This document shows, one piece after another, positions 1 through 10,398 of a DNA stretch of 64,000 bases. The stretch's first letter is position 1. Each line of letters starts with the position of its first letter. The notes under the pieces were generated by a model. That model did not search any database. It was not told the DNA's origin and saw nothing but the letters and a program-made list of their open reading frames with translations. The translations under genes were made by a program, and so were the position numbers. Origin of the DNA: Galerina marginata (taxonomy: Eukaryota; Basidiomycota; Agaricomycetes; Agaricales; Galerinaceae); the NCBI GenBank assembly GCA_023014335.1, contig JAECYW010000008.1, positions 1,612,001 to 1,676,000 on the forward strand, written 5' to 3'.

Positions 1-461
1 AACAGGTTCCGGCGATGGCAGAGTCCCGAGCCACCTTTCAGGGACATTTTTACGCGGTTCGATTCAGGGGCGATCCTCTTGGAGACTGGAAAGCAGAAGT
101 ATGGAGACGCACCTCCACAGTTCGTTCTAGGTCGATCAAGGGTGCAAAAGTGTGTCAGAATGAAGCAAAAATAGCAACCTCCCAATACGCTGTCTCTTTA
201 CGATTCGGGAAATTTGGTGAATTTATTGAGTATATAAAGGGTATGAAAACGACCAACCTTGCTTATCCTGACTTTGAGTTCTTTCAAAGTAAGCGTTCTA
301 GTGAATTTACTTACCTCTCGAGGCTGACGTGAATACTATCCTCCACAGCGAATTATTACAGTTGAAGTTTTGACCTCATAAACCGTACCCGCCAACTACA
401 CAGGTAATTTCTTCCGCTCCTAGCCGTCGTTCGTTCTCTGAATTTCATTCGCACAGACATA
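1..461. other. Left-edge intergenic region
   Basis: I see no convincing gene in this stretch. A TATA-like stretch TATATAAAGG lies at 231-240, about 220 bp before the start codon at 462. That is rather far for a core promoter unless the 5' leader is long. Short reading frames here have no recognisable motif. Confidence 0.4.
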
Positions 462-812
462 ATGGCCAACACGAGCTACGCGACCATTGCCGCTGGGGAT
501 AACACCCTCTACAGCAAGTTCACCGTAAAGGGAGCGATGTGGGTCAACCCCAGCGACCACGACGAGGGTACCGTCCCAATTTCCTTCAACGCGAACTCGG
601 ATGTCTCTCTCCCCAAGTTCTGGTCTGCGGACAAAGGACTCAAGTTCCTCTACGACACTTACAGCGCTGGCTTCGACAGTTTCCGTGGCACCATTGGAGG
701 TGGAAAGATTTTCATCAAGACTGGGAAGGGGATTACTATTAAGGGCGATATCTCGGGTGGCCCTGCTGAGGGACAGTCCTTTGTCGGCTCTGGCACTTGG
801 ATCCAAGGATGA
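462..812 (+). CDS. Small hypothetical protein, 116 aa
   Basis: This is an uninterrupted 116-residue reading frame that starts MANTSY and ends GSGTWIQG. It has no signal peptide, no transmembrane segment and no cysteine. The composition is rich in Gly, Ser, Thr, Lys and aromatic residues with alternating hydrophobic positions, which suggests a compact all-beta cytosolic protein. I do not recognise the family and assign no function. The start is the first ATG of the frame. Codon use is C/G-rich at third positions (GTC, TTC, AAG, ACC), like the better-supported genes of the window, whereas overlapping antisense frames look random. There is no intron and no close partner gene. Confidence 0.7.
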   Translation: MANTSYATIAAGDNTLYSKFTVKGAMWVNPSDHDEGTVPISFNANSDVSLPKFWSADKGLKFLYDTYSAGFDSFRGTIGGGKIFIKTGKGITIKGDISGGPAEGQSFVGSGTWIQG

Positions 813-1516
813 GAAGAAAAAGAAAAGTCGAACAATCGGGCGTCGTGTTGTACAATCGTATAGCAGTTTTGATTACAAGAATGCGGTCTTGAAGCTTTGA
901 GATGAATTAATCTAGACAAGATTGAAAAGGATCAAGGGCAAAGAGCCGAGTTGCAGTCTTCAGAGCTACAGAGCATCGCTAAAAATTAATCCACAGATCA
1001 ACTGCGTCTCAAACCCTTAAGTTGTCTCAAAGAGAAGACTATGGCGCACCTAAATACTATCCACCGAGCACCATGATGAAAAATTGGACTTCAACTGAGT
1101 CCTGTGTTACGAAGGTTCCATCCCATTTGTCCTTAGAGAGTAGTACTTTGAGAGTCATAATGCGCTGCGTATATAATCTGAGCACCGGTACAGACTAATG
1201 GGTATGCCTAGAAGGAAAAATAGAGGGGAAAAAAGCAAAAGATGCCCCCAAACCGACTATTCCTGTATCAATAAAGTACATAGCACAGATCATGATCCTC
1301 ACCCACACCCTCGCGGTCATGCACCTGCACGTTCACCCTCCTCCCGTCGTCACCCTCCTCCCGTCGTCACCCTCCTCCCGTCGTCACCCTCCTCCCGTCG
1401 TCACCCTGCTCCCGTCGTCACCCTGCTCCCGTCCAGCGCGCCTTCACCGAGGACAAGCTTGCCTGTACGCCATCACCGCTCCCGTATTCGCCGTTGCCAG
1501 CTCGTGTGTCGTCGTC
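813..1516. other. Gap with minisatellite, no gene seen
   Basis: About 700 bp without a supported gene. The distal part holds a 17-bp minisatellite, listed separately. Frames across it give low-complexity Pro/Ser/Arg peptides and are not believed. Confidence 0.4.
1334..1434. repeat. 17-bp tandem repeat, six copies
   Basis: The unit CACCCTCCTCCCGTCGT is repeated head to tail four times perfectly. A fifth copy has one C-to-G change (CCTGCT) and a sixth carries the same change with its last bases lost. The period is 17 bp. The unit is not a multiple of three and lies 3' of the small membrane protein gene, so it is probably non-coding. Confidence 0.92.
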
Positions 1517-1825
1517 TCACAGCGGCTTGGAAGAATCGGCAAAGCCAGATTTCATCTCAGGCGGCCTCCTCCCGAGCGCGAGGTTCCACCACCCACCCAC
1601 AGCGGTCTTGTATTGTACCTCGCGGTACCCGTAGTATGCCGATAGCAAGGCCGCTAGAGCAACGAGGACGTAGATGAGCGTTCCAAGGCTCACTTTTGAG
1701 AGCGGTGTGACGATTGTGCGTATGCTTTGTGATTTGCGCTCTGGGGGGAGGTTGTCGGATGTTTCTTTCATCGCTGCGCTCGAGGGTGTTTGGAATTTGG
1801 GAGAGGATGCGGTTGGATTAGACAT
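1517..1825 (-). CDS. Small single-pass membrane protein
   Basis: The 102-residue frame has a Ser/Pro/Thr-rich, hydrophilic first half and one hydrophobic segment at about residues 50-70 (reading VSLGTLIYVLVALAALLS). A Tyr-rich, basic juxtamembrane stretch and a polar tail follow. I chose the ATG at 1825 (MSNPTASS); an in-frame ATG at 1885 would add 20 residues. A CACGTG box lies at 1909-1914, about 85 bp upstream of the chosen start. The product is probably a tail-proximal single-span organelle or ER membrane protein. I do not recognise the family. A short 3' intron cannot be excluded. Confidence 0.55.
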   Translation of the reverse strand: MSNPTASSPKFQTPSSAAMKETSDNLPPERKSQSIRTIVTPLSKVSLGTLIYVLVALAALLSAYYGYREVQYKTAVGGWWNLALGRRPPEMKSGFADSSKPL

Positions 1826-1908
1826 TGTAGCTATAAAATGTGGGATTGAGTTGGTGGAGAGGTTTGCTTTATATGTGGAAGCCAAGGTGATGTCATCGAC
1901 GCGTGTGT

Positions 1909-1914
1909 CACGTG
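1909..1914. promoter_or_regulatory. CACGTG box upstream of small membrane protein
   Basis: Palindromic E-box within GTGTCACGTGGCTC, 84 bp upstream of the start at 1825 (minus) and 140 bp upstream of the start at 2054 (plus). It sits between two divergent genes, so it could serve either. Known binders of this core in fungi are Cbf1- and bHLH-type factors; binding here is inference. Confidence 0.4.
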
Positions 1915-2053
1915 GCTCACACGCGGCAAGTTGATGATCGTGTGGCCTGGACTCCTGGAGATCGTTCTTTCTTTTTATTTCGAGCTATGGACTACTTTGA
2001 ATTTTCCTGGCGTTGAGCGTGCAATACTTACTGACGACAAGATTTACAGATCA

Positions 2054-3695
2054 ATGGGTGATTCAAGCGCTGTGGCACTTGGTGACGAGCCTACTGACCT
2101 CCTCAGTGCCAAAAACGGGAACGACATAATTGGTTCTGAGGTGCACTGGCAGGTCCTGGTGAGCTAACTACTCACCTTTTTCTACTATCTGAAAGATTTG
2201 AACGCTGGCCCAGCCCGCATCGGACACCGCGAACCAAACCCTGCTCGAACCTTCCCAAGCGCGCAAACTATTCTCCCAACCACCCCCGGAGATCCTGCAC
2301 CTTATCTTCGAACGCACGATACCACCCTACTTCATGCTCGACTCCTCTGCTTCATTCTGCCTCCGGTCGTTCTTCCTCCAAGTCCTGCGTCAAAAAAAGT
2401 CGCTCATGAGTGTATGTTGGGCATGGTACTACCCTGCACTCCCTTTTCTTTACGAGAATGTGTCCATCCGGCGTGTCTACAACCTCACAGCGCTACTTCG
2501 GACGCTCGTAGATTTACCGCAGGTGAAAGAGATGATCAAGACCGTTGATGTGTATTGTCATATCCCTGAGGCATACGGACAGCATTTCCAGCATCAACTT
2601 GAAGCCCTCTTTCGCCTCTGCCCAAGCATTCCCTCTTGCAACTTTAAATCCCGAGTTCCCCCCACAACCACTGTATACCCCGCCATAGCCAATATCACCC
2701 GTCTCTACCTTCCAGAAGGCATCCCGCTCGACACTCTCCTAAACATTCTCTCCCTGATCTCCCCCCAGATTATCTCCCTCGCGTTCCACACTCCTCCACA
2801 GCCCACAACACCAACGGCAAACCCACCAACACCTTCACCATTCCCTTTACCCTTCCCCGCCCTCCAAAGCCTCTCGATCTTCCTCACAGCACATACCGCG
2901 CACACCATTGATGCACTTCTACGGCATAACCCATGGGCCCTGCCCTCGCTCGCACACCTCACCTTCAAAGCCTTCATCCTGCCCATCGATCCTGTCCCTA
3001 TCCACACCCTGACCAAGTTCTGCACCGAGCACGGCGCGCGCGTCCGCTTCCTCCATCTTATGATGCCCTGGGAGACAGTCAGGCCTATCGACGTCCAGCC
3101 TTTGCTTGACATGTGCCCGGCGGTCGAGCACCTCGCGCTGTCCGCACGCGCTTTTGTGCCCATTACGCACGCGCGGGTGAGATGGGTGGACGTATGGGTC
3201 ATCGAGCCCGGTTGGCGCGCGGCGCGGAACGCGATGGAGGGAAGAGTTAGGGGCGGATTGAGTGCGCTCGAGCGTGTGCGCGTGTTGCCGATGTATTTGG
3301 GCAACGACACCGATGCGTATACGATGGAAATGCCGCCTTGGATGGTAAGAGATAATAAGGATGCGTTTGAGTGTCTGTTTTTGGGCGTTGGGGTAAGGCA
3401 TCAGGTGGGAAGAGTGCGGTATGTCCAGCCTGAGTTGGGTGAAGATATGGATGAGGATGATGAGGATGGCGAGTATGTTCCTAGTTCATCTGATTCGGAA
3501 TCGGAATCAGAAAGTGAGAGTGGAAGTAGCAGCGATGATTTTACGAAGAGCGATGAGGAACGGGACTGGTTACAGGACCAGGATCATGATACAGACTGGG
3601 ATTTGTCAGAGGAACTAGGAGACCAGAACGATACTGACGCTCTGGAGACGGACTTCTCTTGGCTGGACCAAGCCTTTGTGAACAGTGACCTGTGA
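2054..3695 (+). CDS. F-box-like protein with acidic tail, copy 1
   Basis: Predicted join is 2054..2158, 2214..3695 (528 aa). The 55-bp intron has a GTGAGC donor and a CCCAG acceptor. The first exon MGDSSAVAL matches the MEDSS start of the paralogue at 22.1 kb. An F-box-like segment begins at about residue 62 (PPEILHLIFERTIPPYF) and continues through a Cys-x-x-Trp-Tyr helix (CWAWYYPALPFLYENV). A middle region of irregular leucine-rich beta/alpha units follows (DIYCHIPEAYGQ, LSFHT-type strands). From about residue 446 the chain is a Glu/Asp/Ser-rich tail that ends LETDFSWLDQAFVNSDL. F-box-like proteins usually act as substrate adaptors in SCF ubiquitin ligases; that role is inference. It is a tandem paralogue of the next gene. 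Confidence 0.82.
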
Positions 3696-4504
3696 ATCTG
3701 GGCAGTAAAACATATTAAAGGAAACGAATGGATCCTGCCGCCAACCACATACACTTCAAAATGGTCTTTAGGTCGAGGTCGGTGTCTCTTCAGGCTGCTG
3801 TCCTGATTTATTCGCCTCCATTCCTTCCCAGTTTCAGCCAACTCCCGTTTCGCTACCTGTGAGGGATACATCCCTGCCTCCCAAAGCATCGCCTTTTTAT
3901 TTCGCAGATGCCAAATATAGTACGCAATCTGATGTGAACCTGCCTCACTGACTAAATGGCCCTATGTGTGAAGAGCAACGATGTAATAACAGAGTTTGAG
4001 TCACTTCTTTTATCGGGGTACTTCCTGGCTTCGCCTAAATATGTCTTAGAAGCCTCGACAACACAGAAAATTGCTATAAGTACTTGAGTATTAGCGATGG
4101 CCCACGCAGAAAGTGTATGGCATAGCAATGGCATGGGCTAAAAAGGGGTTCATTCAAACTTACTCGAGCTTACGAATCACTCAAAGGAGGATTTCATGAA
4201 ATATCATTGAGCTTTGGGATTGATTGTACACCATAACCTTCGAGCTGGGTCAACTGTCGACATGTCAACGGGGACACGCTAATTTAAATTTTCGAGACGC
4301 GTCGCACCTCACGTGACTGAATGTTTGCCTTGGTGTGCTCGAGCCTCATGGGCCTCATCGCATCCAGATTCCAGATTCCAACGGCAACCTTGACGTTAAC
4401 CATCTTTCACACTGAGGAGAAATTGAAGGTCACCCAGGCAAGGAATATTGTATCCAGCTTTGGAAGAAGGAACCTGGCAAGAAAGTCGTGCAAGGGTTAG
4501 CGAG
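3696..4504. other. Intergenic region between tandem F-box-like genes
   Basis: No gene seen in about 800 bp. A CACGTG box at 4310-4315 lies in the presumed promoter of the next gene. Confidence 0.45.
4310..4315. promoter_or_regulatory. CACGTG box in F-box-like copy 2 promoter
   Basis: Sequence context CCTCACGTGACTG, about 190 bp upstream of the start at 4505. The same TCACGTGACTG string occurs upstream of the F-box-like gene at 7879. Confidence 0.4.
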
Positions 4505-6124
4505 ATGGAAAATTCGGGTCGGTTAACACGTTCTAAATCACGTCTTCAGGTGAGTTGCTTCTACCCCCTATGATTCTTGACTCTAACATGGCCGAACACT
4601 TGACTTGAAAATTGAAAAAAAAATGAACTCTCGCTCGGTGGACAGCCAGCACGCAACACTTCGAGCTCGAAGGAAATCGCGCTAGAAACAACTCGCCCAC
4701 GCAAACCATTTACTCATCCACCTCCAGAAGTTTTGCACCTGATATTCGAACGCACGATACCTCTGGATTTTCTGCTCGACTCTTCTCTATCATTTTCTCA
4801 CAACTCCCTATTCTGCCAAGTGCTACGGCAAAAAAAGGCGATTGTTAACGTCTGTCGGACTTGGTACCGCGCTGGCCTCCCATTGCTCTACGAACGCGTG
4901 CATATCCGCCGCGTTTACCAGCTACTATGGCTCCTTCGGACGCTTGTGCATTCGCCCCCGAACATAGACCTGAAGAGAATGATCAAAACCATCGACATTT
5001 ATTGTCACGTTCCAGACGCGTACAGAAAGCACTTCGAGCGGCAACTACGAGCGCTCTTTTATCTGTGTCCTCGGGTTGCATCGTGCTATTTTCGGTCACG
5101 ATTGCCTCTTTCAACCTGGGTACCGCACGCGACAACTAGTATTACTCAGCTCTCCCTTCCCGAAGGCATTGCATTATTTTCACTCGAAAGTATCCTATCC
5201 TTGATTTCTTCCCGCATCGTATCCTTGTCCTTCCACACTCCCGAACCCAATCCTCTCCTTACGCCCACCCAGCCCCAGCCCGTGCACTTCCCTGCCCTCC
5301 GAAGTGTCTCAATTGGATTCTCCCCACCCACTGTGCCGATCCTCAACATGCTATCCCAATCATGGAGCATCCCCCTGCTCAAAAATCTCACATTCCACGT
5401 GCGCGTCTTTAGAAACGAGGCCTTCCCAACCTCAACTGTTGCAAAAATCTGCATCGCCCACGGCGTGCGAGTGCGATATCTTCACTTGGTGGTACCTTGG
5501 TCCGCCAGTTCGCAGATTGATATCCAGCCCGTCCTTGACGCCTGCCCGGCCCTTGAGCATATTGCGCTGTCGCCCAGAGATTGGATGCCGCTTACGCACG
5601 CACGCGTGCGGTGGGTGGATGTTTGGGATGACGAGGCAGGCGCGGACGGGGTAAGGAAGAAGATGGAAGCGAAGGTGGGCGGGCTGCGTGCGCTCGAGCG
5701 GCTGCGTGTCCTCCCGTGCTATCTGCGCGGCGATGACGCGCAATCGGTGGACATCCCGCTCCTTGTACCCCCTGGGATGGTGATGGAACCGAAGGACGCG
5801 TTTGAGTGTATGTTTTTGGGTGTTGGGATACGGCACGACGTTGGCGAAATCAGGTATATACAACCTGGTTGGCGTGGTGAGCATGGTAGAGAATCCGAGG
5901 ATGAGAAGGACGAGGTTTCAAGTGAATCCGAGTATGGAGAAGGGTTGGAGCGCGAAAACGATTTTGAAGGTGATGGTGAGATCCAGAGCGACTTCACTGA
6001 TACCGACGACGAGGAGGACTCGGACTCGGAGGCAGACGAGGTTTTTCCCGGGGGTCATGGAGACCAGAGCGAGATTGACGGTCTGGAGACAGACTTTCCT
6101 TGGCTGGACCCCTTCTGTTTGTGA
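4505..6124 (+). CDS. F-box-like protein with acidic tail, copy 2
   Basis: Predicted join is 4505..4549, 4646..6124 (507 aa), with a 96-bp intron (donor GTGAGT, acceptor GGACAG). The 15-residue first exon MENSGRLTRSKSRLQ is basic and unlike that of copy 1. The F-box-like part starts at about residue 40 (PPPEVLHLIFERTIPLDF) and keeps the VCRTWYRAGLPLLYE helix. The middle leucine-rich part is collinear with copy 1 (MIKTIDIYCHVPDAY, HARVRWVDVW, DAFECMFLGVGIRH). An acidic Ser/Glu/Asp stretch from about residue 428 ends LETDFPWLDPFCL. The two neighbours clearly arose by tandem duplication and have diverged well beyond silent sites. A function as a ubiquitin-ligase adaptor is inferred only from the F-box-like segment. 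Confidence 0.84.
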
Positions 6125-6284
6125 GCAAAATTCAGTGATTGCTATGCAAACATGGCCTGTAAGGCTGTGGATGGGGGCTCCTGCCCATAATTATGAACAG
6201 GTCGGATGATCTCTTGGCCTCCCTTCTGGCCTCTTCCCACATTGGCAAGACACTTTGGACTTGATCTTGGTCTCGCATCTTGGA

Positions 6285-7916
6285 CCGACTTCAGTTTTCC
6301 CTTTTTGTGGAAAAAATTTCGCATTTTACTGCAGCTAACCATGCTCTATGACTTCGACAATCGATCAGGATTTAGACAATTATTTTATATCAATTGACCC
6401 AGAACGGACTTTTTTTCCCTAATCTACATGATGCCTCGGTGACCTATACTTCGTTCAGATCCTCAGTTTATTTATCGTCTCCAAACCGAAGTGTACATTT
6501 AACTCAGCCACGAACAAGGTAGCCAGCCTGATTAATTGTCTTTCCATTGAGCATTTCAAGAGCAATATTCTACATGATCAAGTCCTCCAGCGGGAAGGAC
6601 TCCGTCACCGAGTTATTTTAACGAATAAAGGAAGAACGTAATGAGTGTCATTGTTGTCGAGTCCCACCACAGACGGATTGCCCCTTTGCACCAAGTGATT
6701 GGCGTATAGATAGACGATGACTTTTTGAGTTACCTTGGTATTCTGATTAGATAAAATTTTCCGAGCACAATTCACCCAGCGGGTGACCTGCTCTGTTGTT
6801 ACACTCTGCTGTGTTTTATTGGACAGGCGGTAGGTGCTGACATCCATCCTGATTCTGATTGTATCCAGGTGTGGCAAAAGTGACAGAGATTTTAGGTGTC
6901 TCTAAGAGGAACCAGTTAGCTTGAACATCAACCAGAAGAATGAGCTTAAACCTCATTTTCTTGAAGAAACAAAGAATCCACAGACACATCACGTAAATTT
7001 TGCAGTAGAGATGCCATGCCTATATTAAAATATGATCAAGAAAATCGAGATGGAAGAGACACAAACAAACACTCAGCAGTGCCAGAAAAAAACAACGGCG
7101 ATCCAAGTACCTCCACCTCTGGGCAGTGCCGAATGACAGTTCCAAGGAAGTCATCCCCGGGGCGGTTCATGTAAGATGTAACGTTGCGGGCACGAGGACA
7201 CGAGGATAGGAAAGAATAAGCAGACTGTGACAGGCAGACCGTACGGATTTGAGGATATCGATATGCACTGAACACATTGGAAAAATTAAAGACCCGAAAG
7301 TCAAGCTGGACAGTGTGGAGGTTCGGAAAGAGAGCGATGCACCGTGCCAACTCCGCGAGAATTGCCTGAGTGGAGTGCGTGACGATCATTACATTGAGTA
7401 TACTGGCGGTTTTGTTAGAAAAAATAGCACATGAAAACCAAAAATATGACCAACTTCACATTCTTCGCGAGACTTGGGTCTCGTATTGTCACAATCTCCA
7501 ATTGCCTTAGGAGTTCCTGTGAATACAATTTGTTCTTCACATGACTTATTGAGCCACTGACGAGTGGGAGGTGTCCTCTTGCGGTCTCCATTCCATTGAA
7601 AACCTCGATACGCTGCCACAGGTAAGCCAAGTAAAAAGACCTCAACGAACGACATGTTTGCGATAATGAAAACAAAGTCAGATGCCGTTCGCGAAGGGTT
7701 CTCGAGTCAACCTGATTGCTTTGCGTTGGAACGGGCATGGACGGAAAGTAGGAGAGGATTTCAAGGTGCATGTCGGGCGGTAGTGCTGGAAACCCTTTAT
7801 CATTGAAGGCGCGTCCACTGGCAAGCAGTTGTTGCTTTTCAAGGTGTGCATGGCGGTTTGAGCGAGTTCGAGGAGCCATTTAGACACCCAGATTTAGGCT
7901 CTACTTGGAAGAAGCA
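6285..7916. repeat. Segmental tandem duplication, copy A
   Basis: This segment includes the gene at 6605-7879 together with its 3' flank and ends just upstream of its start codon. It recurs at 8695-10398 in the same orientation. Shared flank blocks outside coding sequence include CGCATTTTAC, CTATGACTTCGAC and CCACGAACAAGGTAGCCAG. The two copies differ by many substitutions and small indels, so the duplication is not recent. Confidence 0.88.
6605..7879 (-). CDS. F-box/LRR-like protein, tandem copy A
   Basis: Predicted join on the minus strand is 7879..7455, 7402..7071, 7019..6952, 6901..6605 (373 aa). The three introns are 50-52 bp with donors GTTGGT, GTTTGT and GTTTAA; phases agree throughout. 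An F-box covers about residues 33-92 (LPPDMHLEILSYFPS, then LFSLSQTCRSLRSFYL). Leucine-rich units follow (LVIDIV-type strands, NLHTVQLDFRVF, LQNLRDVSVDS, LPHLDTIRIRMDV). The same splice pattern is conserved in the tandem copy at 9116-10368, which supports the model. The likely role is an SCF substrate adaptor (inference). Codon use is mixed. A CACGTG box lies about 110 bp upstream. Confidence 0.8.
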
Positions 7917-8694
7917 GTCCTGCCACGGATGTTGAGGGCAACAGCACTGGCAGGAGACTCGAGCAATGCCACCCCCGCAAAAAGCAACTCACGTGACTGT
8001 TCGCACGCATCGCGACGCGTCAACTTGGCGTCAACTTCGTGATTCTCCTCTTCCGTCGTCAAAGTTCTTTCATTTCCTGGTCTCTCACAAGCATCTGTGG
8101 CATAGGGGTATTACCGTGTCCCGTCATGGTCGTGTGTATGCGCTGGGTTCTACTCCGGCTCGTAACTTTTTATTTGTTGCTAAATATTCTTTTGTCACCC
8201 TGATATGGCGCCTGTGGTGTCGGTTCTTCGACTTTCAGACTTCGAATATCTCTAAAAAGTCATGATTTAAATTCAGACGAGTTTTTTGGGACAAATTTTG
8301 GCTTAAAATTGTTTATGGGAAGTTATTTATGTTATTTGTCTCGGACAATTGTCTTGATGGTCGTATATTGATGGTGTCGCCCATTTTACAAGCAAAAACA
8401 TTGAGAACACGTTGTAAAGCCTTTTTATGCCGACATTCTGATTTAAGATTGCTACATTCCCCAATCAATGGGAAACGGCCTGGTGATACCGAATATCTTG
8501 TACCATCCACTACGGTACATTTTGGTAGATTGCATATATTCTGGGATCATCAACGACCATAAATGCGCTACCGAGTACTACTAATAGCTAACCTGACGTT
8601 ATGTGTCGAGCGCACAGGATTGGCCATTGCAGAAGGTTCTGCAGCTGGTTCGAGTTACTACAATGCGATTGCCAGGTAACTTGTATCTTTGACT
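7880..8694. other. Spacer between duplicated F-box genes
   Basis: No supported gene. The first 120 bp are probably the promoter of the minus-strand gene starting at 7879 and hold a CACGTG box. The rest is AT-rich with many stops in all frames. Confidence 0.4.
7990..7995. promoter_or_regulatory. CACGTG box upstream of F-box copy A
   Basis: Sequence context ACTCACGTGACTGT, 111 bp upstream of the start at 7879 on the opposite strand. It shares TCACGTGACTG with the box at 4310. It is not found in the corresponding flank of copy B, where the duplication ends before this point. Confidence 0.4.
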
Positions 8695-10398
8695 GACCTT
8701 CAGTTTTCCCTTTTTTTTTTTGGAAAAAAATCTCGCATTTTACCGCAGCTAACCTTGCTCTATGACTTCGACGATTGATCAGGAATTTTATATCGATTGA
8801 CTTATAAATTTTCTGATCTATATGATGCTTTGGTGATTATACTTCGTTCAGTTCCTCAGTTCCCCTATGGGTGTCTCGACCGAAGCGTACATTTTGACTC
8901 TGCCACGAACAAGGTAGCCAGATTGATCGTTTCAACGCAAAATTCTACACGATCAAGCCCTCCGGCTGGAAGGACTCCGCCAATGAGTTATATTAACCTA
9001 TAAAGGAAGGACGCGACGAGTGTCATTGCTGTCGAGGCCCACGGATGAATCGCTCCTTTGCACCGGGCGACTGACGTACAGACAGTGATACATAATATCA
9101 GCTTAAGAGAATTTTCTACTTTTCGGGCCCCGGATAGGTGTCCTCTTTCCCATCTCGATAGACCACGATGACTCTTTGGGTCATCTTAGTATTGTGGTTA
9201 GAGAAAAGTTTCCGAGCCCAATCCACCCAGCGAGTAACCTGGTCCGTTGTCACACTCGGATGTCTTCTTTTGGTACACTTGTTGGGCCGGTAGTGGATGC
9301 TGGCTCGGACATCCATCCTGATTCTGATAGTATCCAGAAGCGGCAAATGTGACAGAGGTTCCAGATATCTCTAAGTGGGAGCCGTTAGCTTGAATATCAA
9401 CAAGAGGAATGAGCTTAAACCTCATTAGCTGGAAGAAATGAAGAGTCCACAGACAGATCACGTAAATTTTGCAGTTGAGATGCTATGCCTGTGTTCAAAG
9501 TCATGATCAAGCAGCTCGAGGTGGAAATGATACAACAAACGCTCAGCAGTGTCCGGAAAAAACAAAGGCGATCCAAGTACCTCCACCTCTGGGCACTCCC
9601 GAATGACAGTCTCTAGGAAGTCCGCGGCGGGGTGGTTCATGTAAGATGTCACATTGCGGACACGAGGGCACGCGGAAAGGAAAGAATAAGCAGACTGAGA
9701 CAGGCAGACCGTACGGATTTGAGGATATTGATATGCACCGAACACCCGTTCAGCAAGGAGAAGAGTGTCAATGAAGATCCGAAAGTTAAGCTGGACAGTG
9801 TGGAGGTTCGGAAAGAAAGCGATGCACCGTGCTAACTCCTTGATAATTGCCTCGGTGGAATACTCGACGATCGTTACATTGAGTATACTGGCGGCTTTGT
9901 TGGAAAAGAATAACATTTGAGCACAGAAAATATGACCAACTTCACATTCTTCGCGAGACTTGGGTCTCGTATTGTCACAATCTGCAATTGCCTTAAGAGT
10001 TCCTGTGCGTACAACTTGTTCTTCACGGAATGGCCATTCCCCATCGAGTCTGCCGTGAGATGTCCTCTTGCGGTCTCCATTCCACTGAAGACCTCTATAC
10101 GCTGCCACAGGTGCACCAAGTAAAAAGACCGCAGCGAACGACATGTTTGCGACAATGAGAGCAAAGTAAGGCGTCGTTCGCGAAGAATCCTTGAGTCAAC
10201 CTGTTCGTTTTGTGTTGGAACGGGCATAGACGGAAAGTAGGAGAGGATTTCAAGGTGCATTTCGGACGGTAGTGTTGGAAAACCTGTATCATTGGAGGCG
10301 CGTCCACTGGCAAGTAATTGTTGCATTTCAAAACGTGCATTGCGATTGGAAAGTGTTCGAGGAGCCATTTGTGCGTATATTTATGGAAGAAGCAGTTC
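8695..10398. repeat. Segmental tandem duplication, copy B
   Basis: Second copy of the 6285-7916 segment, head to tail with about 780 bp between copies. It contains the paralogous gene at 9116-10368. Similarity fades just after the shared TGGAAGAAGCAGT block upstream of both start codons. Confidence 0.88.
9116..10368 (-). CDS. F-box/LRR-like protein, tandem copy B
   Basis: Predicted join on the minus strand is 10368..9941, 9887..9541, 9488..9421, 9370..9116 (365 aa). Introns of 53, 52 and 50 bp sit at exactly the positions and phases found in copy A. The F-box lies at about residues 33-92 (LPSEMHLEILSYFPS, LLSLSQTCRSLRSFYL). Exon 2 is 15 bp longer than in copy A (five extra residues, IDTLLLAERVFG), which keeps the frame. 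The C-terminus differs, being shorter and ending DTYPGPEK. Both copies keep an open frame across all exons, so both seem functional. The SCF adaptor role is inferred from the F-box alone. Confidence 0.8.

Noticed and set aside
7966..8265. Plus-strand 99-codon frame
   Set aside because: It overlaps the promoter of the F-box gene copy A, has Arg/His/Ser-skewed composition and matches no domain.
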